A DNA stretch of 21,614 bases. Origin: an uncultured Lachnospiraceae bacterium (GTDB taxonomy: Bacteria > Bacillota > Clostridia > Lachnospirales > Lachnospiraceae). The notes beneath the pieces are model-generated. The model searched no databases. It had not been told where the DNA came from and worked only from the letters and a program-made list of their open reading frames with translations. Below, piece after piece: positions 15,802-21,614 of this stretch (positions are counted from its first letter, which is position 1; each line of letters starts with the position of its first letter). A program made the translations under genes and the position numbers. The stretch spans positions 1 through 21,614 of the forward strand of contig CAJUHN010000034.1 in assembly GCA_910585935.1 (NCBI GenBank), given 5' to 3'.

Positions 15802-17118
15802 CTATTCTCCAACATAATCCAACATAATCAATCTTTCTCCATCCGCAAACTTTACCTGAGCGATCCCATTATGAAAAGGTTCTGCTGCTTCTATAAACTG
15901 TTCAATCACCAGCACATTTTTCTCACTGATATATCCCCAGCTTCCTCCCACTCTCACCGCTGCCAGATGCTGACTAAAAGACCTCGCATCCACATATTGA
16001 TAATCAATCACAACTTCCCCTTGCTGATTAATAAATCCCCACAGCCCCTCTTCATTTGCAACTGCAATATATCCATTCGATTCCGGCGCTTTTGCATCCG
16101 CATATCTCATCTCAGAAAGCTCCTTCCCCTCTCTATCGATCAAACACCATAGCCCATTTTTCTTCACCATAGCCACATCATTTGCATAAACAGCCCCTAA
16201 TGAATTAACCGCCACATCTTCCAGCACAAAATCCACCACACCAGATCCGCTGTCCGTAATAATCCCCCACTTTCCATCCTTTTTCACAGCAGCAAGACCA
16301 CAGGCATTTTCTGTCATCTCTTCATACTGATGAGAAGGAGCTACACACTCAAAATCATAATTATAATAACTATAATACCCATCCTTTTGCCCCAACACAT
16401 AACTCGCCGTCACTCCATATACATCTGTCAAACCCGTTTCATCTACGCCATATCTAGCCCCACTCTTTGTAATCACATAATACTTCCCCTCATAAGATAC
16501 CACCGCATACCCACCTCGATTAAACCTCGTAGCAGAATCATACTGAAAAGGCAGCACCATCTTCCCCTTATCATTGACATATCCCCACTTCTCCCCATCA
16601 AAAGCTGGCATATAATTATTATCAAAAGTCGGCAAAATCTCCTGATAAGAAGTAAACCTTATTGAACACTTATACCGATTTTCCTCATACATCTCCTCCA
16701 AAACCCCTGTTTCAAACTTCCCCATCCCCTTTTTTAACACTTCCATTCCCTTTTCTAAGGTACTACTATCCAAATAATACTGTGCCGCAGCCTGATACTC
16801 CTCCTCCGATGCCCTCTCCCTCGCAATCCTCTTCTCAATCAAACTGACATACAAATCCTCTTGTCCAAAAGCGAGATAAGCATCCAACAGCTTTTCCTCA
16901 ATCTCCACATTCGCATCTGTATTATACCGAAGCGCCTCCTCATAAAGCGGTATCGCCCTGATATAAAGTTCCTTAGAAGCCAGAACATCCGCCTTCTGCA
17001 CCAATTCCTCCTGCTTTTCCTTTACCTCAACACCACTCGCAGCCTTTACAGAAAAATACCATCCAGCGATCAAAACTGCCAACATCACCATCACCAACAT
17101 GATTCTTTTACTTTTCAT
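15802..17118 (-). CDS. Membrane-anchored WG-repeat protein with TPR-like region
   Basis: 438 residues. A basic start MKSKR and hydrophobic helix (about 6-26) form a signal anchor, placing the rest outside the cell. Residues about 35-150 are helical, with TPR-like spacing (ELYIRAIPLYEEALRYN, then LLDAYLAFGQEDLY). From about 170 on come WG_beta_rep motifs: GEKWGYVNDKGKMVLPFQY, DGKWGIITDSG, NGLWCLIDREGKEL, EGLWGFINQQGEVVIDYQY and GGSWGYISEKNVLVIEQF. WG repeats build a beta-rich scaffold or binding surface; function is unknown. The start at 17118 (AAAAGGG 8 bases ahead, 14 bases past the previous stop) is preferred over an open frame reaching 17202 that would overlap the peptidase gene. The stop is immediately followed by the alternative ATG of the FHA gene, indicating one operon. 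Confidence 0.82.
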   Translation of the reverse strand: MKSKRIMLVMVMLAVLIAGWYFSVKAASGVEVKEKQEELVQKADVLASKELYIRAIPLYEEALRYNTDANVEIEEKLLDAYLAFGQEDLYVSLIEKRIARERASEEEYQAAAQYYLDSSTLEKGMEVLKKGMGKFETGVLEEMYEENRYKCSIRFTSYQEILPTFDNNYMPAFDGEKWGYVNDKGKMVLPFQYDSATRFNRGGYAVVSYEGKYYVITKSGARYGVDETGLTDVYGVTASYVLGQKDGYYSYYNYDFECVAPSHQYEEMTENACGLAAVKKDGKWGIITDSGSGVVDFVLEDVAVNSLGAVYANDVAMVKKNGLWCLIDREGKELSEMRYADAKAPESNGYIAVANEEGLWGFINQQGEVVIDYQYVDARSFSQHLAAVRVGGSWGYISEKNVLVIEQFIEAAEPFHNGIAQVKFADGERLIMLDYVGE

Positions 17119-17132
17119 TCCATTTTCCCTTT

Positions 17133-17834
17133 TTATAATATAAATAGTGTAATTAAAGTTCCTAAATATAAAAACGGTGTCAAAGGCACTCCATCCTTCC
17201 ACCCTATTTTCTTACGACAAAGCTGTATTATAGAATAAACACAACAAAGAAGCATCCCATAAACTAACGCCCCCATAATCTTCTGCCCTGTAAGATATAA
17301 CCCCATCACAAATACCAACTTTACATCCCCTGCCCCTAACTGTTTCCTAGACAGAACATAACACAACATAAATGCGATCCCACTGATCACCCCTCCTGCC
17401 AACGCCTGCAAAAAAAGAGAGATTCCATACTCTATATGAAAAATCACATAACATCCCACCACACCAATCCACAAAAAAAGCATAACCTTTAAAACTAAAT
17501 TCGGTATGATATGCCTCTCCAAATCTGTAACATTTAACACCGCCATGCCACATATCAGCAGAAACGTCAAAAAAAGCTGCACCTTATCTTCATAAATCCG
17601 CCCATCTAAGCAAACAGCACACCACCCTAAAAAAGTCATCACCCCTGTTATCACAATAGAAACAGGGACTTTTTTCTCTTTTCTGATATCTAATAAAAGC
17701 CTTGTATCTACCATCACAATCCCAATATAAAACAAAACAACCAGTAAAATCGCCCCTACTATTGTACTTATCACAACTTCCATAATCTTCCTCACTTCTA
17801 TCCTGCCATCTACTCCAAACCATTTCTCCCCCAT
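17133..17834 (-). CDS. A24-family prepilin peptidase, catalytic domain only (TadV/CpaA-like)
   Basis: A 233-residue polytopic membrane protein with about six or seven helices. Both catalytic aspartates are present: Asp104 in NVTDLERHIIPN (101-112) and Asp170 in LGAGDVKL (166-173), the GxGD motif of type IV prepilin and preflagellin peptidases. The cysteine-rich front domain of PilD-type enzymes is absent, as in TadV/CpaA; a separate gene for that domain is at 1972-2445. It would cut the leader of Flp/TadE-like prepilins at the inner face of the membrane; the next gene upstream encodes a likely substrate. Start: the ATG at 17834 has AGAGGTGTAA ahead; an internal ATG at 17783 (GAGGAAGATT ahead) is equally possible and would begin right at the first helix. 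Gaps to the neighbours are 35 and 14 bases. Confidence 0.87.
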   Translation of the reverse strand: MGEKWFGVDGRIEVRKIMEVVISTIVGAILLVVLFYIGIVMVDTRLLLDIRKEKKVPVSIVITGVMTFLGWCAVCLDGRIYEDKVQLFLTFLLICGMAVLNVTDLERHIIPNLVLKVMLFLWIGVVGCYVIFHIEYGISLFLQALAGGVISGIAFMLCYVLSRKQLGAGDVKLVFVMGLYLTGQKIMGALVYGMLLCCVYSIIQLCRKKIGWKDGVPLTPFLYLGTLITLFIL

Positions 17835-17869
17835 TTACACCTCTAAAAACCTACCACCTAAAAAACTCC

Positions 17870-18739
17870 TTACTCTCCTAACGCCACCTCTTGATCATCA
17901 CCTCCCACCCATGCAGCAACACTCACCCTTTGCACCATATGTAAACTGGCATCCGGCAGCACAAACTGTAAAAACTCAAGATCAATATCATACTCCACCA
18001 CAATATCCACAACCCTCATATTTTCATCACAAAGTAAACTAGAACCACTGAAATCCAATCCATCATACCCATCCTTAATATGATAAGATTTCAGATAATC
18101 ATCTGCACTCTTTTCCCCCTGTTTCAAATAATGTTTCGTAAGCCCCGTCGCCATAGCACTCCCTATTATCCTTCTTACTGTATCAGTAACCTTATCCGCT
18201 GTCATATAAATAACCCCTGCTATCAATCCATTACTATCACTGAACAAATCCTTTGTACTAGAAATAGAAGCCTTGACAGAAGACACTGTAACACTCGCAT
18301 CATCCTTAAATTTAGAAAGACTAGATTTCATGCTAGAGATAGAATCCCGATTAAGCTCCAAACTGGAAGCATTTTCCACTACCGTCTGCCCATCTGAATA
18401 TAAATTCTGAATCTGATTCAAACTATCCACAACCTGATCTGTTGTATCATCAATCTTATCCATATATGGTTTCCCATCTGATGCGACTGTTTTCATAGCC
18501 TCTCTCAGCCCCAGCACCTCTGTCAAATAAGTACAGCTCGCGATCTCCTTAGCCGCAGAATTAATCGCAAATTGAATCCTATTATGCACCGTAAAAATAT
18601 TAATCAAAAATACTATCGCCAGACATACCATGATAAACACGACAAAAGAAAGTGCTGCTTCCACCACCATCATTCCACTTTCATTCTCCACACTCTTCCA
18701 AAAACCCTTCTTCCCTCTCATCTCATCCGCATCTCTCAT
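17870..18739 (-). CDS. TadE-like pseudopilin
   Basis: 289 residues. The front carries a class III-type (prepilin) leader: hydrophilic residues 1-22 ending ENESG, then MMVVEAALSFVVFIM with Glu27 at +5 of the predicted mature protein (cut Gly22|Met23). A hydrophobic helix covers about 23-48, then TVHNRIQFAINSAAKEIAS, the TadE/TadG pattern in which the helix packs into the pilus base. The middle (about 78-180) is Ser/Asp-rich helix with coiled-coil-like spacing. The end (about 225-280) is beta-rich, with VVDIVVEYDIDLEFL. TadE-type pseudopilins help assemble or prime Flp pili. The ATG at 18739 has GGGAGAAGATT ahead and lies 24 bases past the DUF5702 stop. It is the obvious substrate of the peptidase encoded next. 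Confidence 0.85.
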   Translation of the reverse strand: MRDADEMRGKKGFWKSVENESGMMVVEAALSFVVFIMVCLAIVFLINIFTVHNRIQFAINSAAKEIASCTYLTEVLGLREAMKTVASDGKPYMDKIDDTTDQVVDSLNQIQNLYSDGQTVVENASSLELNRDSISSMKSSLSKFKDDASVTVSSVKASISSTKDLFSDSNGLIAGVIYMTADKVTDTVRRIIGSAMATGLTKHYLKQGEKSADDYLKSYHIKDGYDGLDFSGSSLLCDENMRVVDIVVEYDIDLEFLQFVLPDASLHMVQRVSVAAWVGGDDQEVALGE

Positions 18740-18763
18740 AATCTTCTCCCAGCACCATCTTTA

Positions 18764-21418
18764 TCAATATCCTCTAGTAACAGTAAATTTATAACGATTC
18801 TTCTCAAAAGTCTTCACTTCCTCATAAGTATCATCATCTGCCACTTTCTTTGCAAATCCATCTGGCATCACCACAAAATCCAAATGCACCTCACAAGTCG
18901 CATTCACAGCAGTATAAGCATCCGTCAGCTTAAATTCCAATTCCGATAAATTTTCCCCTTTCTTTAAATGCTGTTTTACCGTATTCACATTCAAAGTAAT
19001 CAAATTTCCCGTTCGTTCTAGCAGTTGGTTATCCTCCGTCAAAAAAATAATCAAAACTAATAAATACTGTTCATAATTTAACTTTATATCAGAAAATTTT
19101 TTCTTATCATTATTCGAGTTTGTATTAGAAGAACTTGATATATTTTCATTTCCATCCGATTTAATCATGTCTTTAAATTTATCATAAGAAGTAAGATCTT
19201 TTAACTTTTGCTTTATGACAATCACGCCTTCTCCCTTTTTCAGTTCTTCCCAATCCCCTACTGTTTCTATCGTAGCTACAGCCAGTCGAAGAACTCCTGA
19301 AACTACCACACCGAGAAGCGGATTTACAGCAGATGCTAACTTAGCAATAGATTGAATTGGCTTATTTATCTCATCTATAGAATAAGTTGCTACATAATTT
19401 ACTACACTGCGAAAAGTCAAAATCCAATTTCTCGCTGATTTCAAATTATCTGCAGATGAATTAAGTCCTCCAAACAAATATTCCAGCTCCGCCTGATACA
19501 GATAATTGATATTTTCCGCCATCTCATATCCTGTAAGAGATTTTTTCTTTTCCTCCCCCTCCTTTACATTTGTAACACGGCTTGAAAACATACTGAAATT
19601 ATAAGCTACTGTATAAGCTTTAATTAAAAGTTTATTCCCTGCTTCTGCAAAACTATTAGACTTAAAAAGAGAAGCTGCATTTTTTATCATATTCGTTACT
19701 TTGAACTCACCTTGATTATGTTCATTCCCAAAATGAAAACTTTCTGGGATATCTCTAGCAGAAGTTTCCTCATCTTCATTCAGTTGTTTTTCTGCTTCCT
19801 TTTGACTGTCTTCTGCCTCTTTTCTCTTCTTTTTAGCCTTTTCCTCTGCCTCAGAACTGTTCCCCGTTTCAAAACAATCATTCAATGAAGAATACAATTC
19901 CTTATAAGCAGTTACATTCATAAAATTCTTATATTTATTTTTATTTAAAGAACCATACCATTCTGGCACACTTCCAGAAACTTCCAAATGAGCATTTTCC
20001 CTTTCCTCTATCCTAAGAGAAATATCTTCTGTCTGTAATTCATAATCAGCATTGCAAGTAGAATTTTCGCCAATAAACTCTGCCAGCTTAATATAATTAT
20101 CAGCACTATAAATCCCATTCGCTTCAAACAACTTATCAATTTGTAATAAATCATCTTTCATTCCTTTTTTAATATCATCTGACACCTTTTCACTTTGTAA
20201 TGTTTCATTCAATGAATCCCTACATTCCTTCAACACTCTTAATTCTTTCTTTACTTCATATGCCTTTATCGCTAACTCATTTACCAGACTATTAAAAGAC
20301 TCAAAATCTACCATGTCATCTTCTGTAGAAGCAATGACCATTCCTAAATAATTTTCAAAGCGTTGTTTCAGTTTTTCCTTCCTTTTCTCTTCATTATCCC
20401 AATGTTCCTCATATAATTTCGCGTATTTCTTTTCCTCTGTCGATAAACTCTGTCCTGCACTTTTCTTTTCCGCTGCCTTTTTCACTTCTTCTCTATTTTT
20501 TGTATAATCTTCATAAATTTCTAAAGATCCTGATTCCGCGCACTCCCAATAATCGTCATACATATCTGCATATTTCTTTTCCTGAGCAGATAATTCTTCT
20601 CCATCTTCTAACTCTTCTCTTTTCTCCACCGCATCTTTAATCTTTTCTTTATTTTCAACATAATCTCGATAAGTTTTATAATATTTTGCCCCTGTAATAG
20701 TCGAAAAACCACTTTTTACAGACTCATAAGCAGAATTAATCCCGTCAATATAATCTGGATAATGATTTAGTCTTTTTAATATTTCATAGTACTCTCTTGT
20801 TCTATCTAATACCTTTCCTGCCTGTTCCGTAAGTTCACTCTGTTTTTCAATCGCTTCTGCGTCCTTCTCTCCATTAGAAATAGCCTCTATCGCATCAAAA
20901 ATCGCATCATCACTATCAAATAATGTTAGCACAATACGAAACTTCATAAAATCTCCTATCTGAGTTCCTAATATACTGGCATTAGAAAGCGCCGAATCAG
21001 GCACTACTTCATAAGATAAAGTGACATCTGCATCTTTATAAGGCATAAATCCCTCTCGTGATGAGTTAAGCCCCATATATCCCTGTACCCCTTCTAAATG
21101 CTTCCAGCCTATTTCATTTTCTGTTGGATGAAAAGAAGATTTTATATATTCTTCCAGATTTGATAGTTGTTTTAATACTTCTTCATCTTGCGAAATTTCT
21201 TGCGTAATTGCAAAAAGACCATAAAGTTCCTTTAAGAGATTATCATACATGCTGATTACTGCTTCTCCATAGTTATCAGCGGTCATAACTGCTTGATTAC
21301 TGTATAATTTAATACGTGCCAAATCTACCATAAATCCCTCAAAAAATATGGTTGGCACAAGAATCAGTGTCACTAACACTGTTATAGAACCTTTCGTCTT
21401 TTTAAAAAAGTTCATCAC
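18764..21418 (-). CDS. DUF5702 family Tad-locus protein, 884 residues
   Basis: Long protein with an amino-terminal hydrophobic segment (about 10-30) followed by VDLARIKLYSNQAVMTADNY and ISMYDNLLKELYGLFAIT, the hallmark of the DUF5702 family found in clostridial Tad/Flp loci and resembling TadG-type proteins. The rest is largely charged helix with coiled-coil character (about 190-360, and 535-560 with KAKKKRKEAEDSQKEAEKQ). An internal duplication is visible: 250-291 (YRDYVENKEKIKDAV...MYDDYW) and 301-340 (YEDYTKNREEVKKAA...LYEEHW). A moderately hydrophobic stretch (about 700-725) and a beta-rich end follow. The start is GTG at 21416-21418 (TGAGGTAAAAAT ahead), with ATG at 21415 as near-equal alternative. 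Probably a membrane-tethered extracellular pilus-assembly component; exact role unknown. It is the first gene of the visible leftward operon. Confidence 0.8.
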   Translation of the reverse strand: MMNFFKKTKGSITVLVTLILVPTIFFEGFMVDLARIKLYSNQAVMTADNYGEAVISMYDNLLKELYGLFAITQEISQDEEVLKQLSNLEEYIKSSFHPTENEIGWKHLEGVQGYMGLNSSREGFMPYKDADVTLSYEVVPDSALSNASILGTQIGDFMKFRIVLTLFDSDDAIFDAIEAISNGEKDAEAIEKQSELTEQAGKVLDRTREYYEILKRLNHYPDYIDGINSAYESVKSGFSTITGAKYYKTYRDYVENKEKIKDAVEKREELEDGEELSAQEKKYADMYDDYWECAESGSLEIYEDYTKNREEVKKAAEKKSAGQSLSTEEKKYAKLYEEHWDNEEKRKEKLKQRFENYLGMVIASTEDDMVDFESFNSLVNELAIKAYEVKKELRVLKECRDSLNETLQSEKVSDDIKKGMKDDLLQIDKLFEANGIYSADNYIKLAEFIGENSTCNADYELQTEDISLRIEERENAHLEVSGSVPEWYGSLNKNKYKNFMNVTAYKELYSSLNDCFETGNSSEAEEKAKKKRKEAEDSQKEAEKQLNEDEETSARDIPESFHFGNEHNQGEFKVTNMIKNAASLFKSNSFAEAGNKLLIKAYTVAYNFSMFSSRVTNVKEGEEKKKSLTGYEMAENINYLYQAELEYLFGGLNSSADNLKSARNWILTFRSVVNYVATYSIDEINKPIQSIAKLASAVNPLLGVVVSGVLRLAVATIETVGDWEELKKGEGVIVIKQKLKDLTSYDKFKDMIKSDGNENISSSSNTNSNNDKKKFSDIKLNYEQYLLVLIIFLTEDNQLLERTGNLITLNVNTVKQHLKKGENLSELEFKLTDAYTAVNATCEVHLDFVVMPDGFAKKVADDDTYEEVKTFEKNRYKFTVTRGY

Positions 21419-21551
21419 ATTTTTACCTCATTGTATATTATTTTACATTTTTTATAAGAGCATTTTTAAATCTAATATTTACTGCATTTTTATAAGTTAT
21501 AAAGTAAAAGTACTTATTCATGGAGAAACACTTTGACTAGAGGTTCGCACA

Positions 21552-21614
21552 GGGAAGTATCTATTCCAACGAAGCCGCGCTCTCGCTCCGTTCCAGACGT
21601 AGCGGACACTAAAT
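21552..21614. repeat. Structured inverted-repeat element, copy 2 (cut by window edge)
   Basis: 21553-21614 matches the reverse complement of 14285-14341, with a 4-base insertion near 21560, a 1-base insertion near 21605 and a few substitutions. Shared blocks include GAAGCCGCGCT, TCGCTCCGTTCCAGACG and ACTAAAT. The small stem GCG-loop-CGC is kept although its loop changes. The outer end (21541-21552) differs from copy 1, and the remaining half lies beyond the window. It sits about 134 bases upstream of the DUF5702 start. Confidence 0.75.

Noticed and set aside
17119..17202. Upstream extension of the WG-repeat gene to 17202
   Set aside because: It would overlap the peptidase gene by 70 bases and put 28 odd residues before a good signal anchor; the ATG at 17118 fits better.
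14352..21551. Composite transposon formed by the two inverted repeat copies
   Set aside because: No transposase or other mobility gene between or beside the copies, and the genes inside form a coherent pilus operon; only the bracketing itself is reported.
21533..21563. TTGACT at 21533 as a plus-strand promoter
   Set aside because: The best -10 (TATCTA) is 19 bases away and lies in the repeat; no plus-strand gene is visible after it.

Overview
The window looks like chromosomal DNA of an AT-rich, low-GC Gram-positive anaerobe of the class Clostridia, most likely Lachnospiraceae. Three things point there: strong AGGAGG-type ribosome binding sites, cell-wall (choline/glucan-type) binding repeats on surface proteins, and a Tad/Flp-pilus gene set of the clostridial kind (DUF5702 protein, TadE-like pseudopilin, A24 prepilin peptidase, DUF6382-FHA protein). 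This taxonomic call is an inference from gene content. No rRNA, tRNA, CRISPR array, integrase or transposase of an insertion sequence was seen.

Layout, left to right. 1-280: 5' part of an Rpn/PD-(D/E)XK-type nuclease gene (minus) with a very good sigma-A promoter at 340-368. 556-1491: a TTG-started alpha/beta hydrolase of the monoglyceride lipase/lysophospholipase type (minus). 1972-2445: the only plus-strand gene, a stand-alone CxxC...CxxC N-terminal domain of a prepilin peptidase. 2467-3210: PP2C-type phosphatase (minus). 3546-7223 and 7442-10915: two tandem giant BspA-like leucine-rich-repeat surface proteins. 10912-13842: membrane Ser/Thr kinase with an external beta-propeller-like domain; its stop overlaps the start of the second LRR gene (ATGA). 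13884-14042: a 52-residue membrane protein. 14201-14351: a structured inverted-repeat element. 14389-15786: DUF6382-FHA protein. 15802-17118: membrane-anchored WG-repeat protein. 17133-17834: catalytic prepilin peptidase. 17870-18739: TadE-like pseudopilin. 18764-21418: DUF5702 protein. 21552-21614: the edge of a second, inverted copy of the structured repeat.

How the genes fit together. From 21418 to 3546 every gene reads leftward, with overlaps or short gaps, apart from 346 bp at 14043-14388 and 218 bp at 7224-7441. The right half makes parts of a Tad-type pilus: pseudopilin-like proteins and their processing peptidase. The motor ATPase, platform proteins and major Flp pilin are absent and would be expected beyond the right edge. 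The middle supplies a phospho-signalling set: writer (kinase), reader (FHA) and, slightly apart, eraser (PP2C). The left part supplies two secreted cell-wall-binding adhesin-like proteins, one translationally coupled to the kinase. The simplest reading is a surface-attachment module in which pilus and adhesins are under Ser/Thr-phosphorylation control. That linkage is inferred from gene order, not shown.

Most unusual points: a prepilin peptidase split into two genes 15 kb apart on opposite strands; a dispersed, highly folded repeat present as two inverted copies bracketing the five Tad/FHA genes; a kinase with HGD and DYN motifs and a propeller sensor; and tandem LRR paralogues whose tails are nearly identical while their repeat arrays differ.
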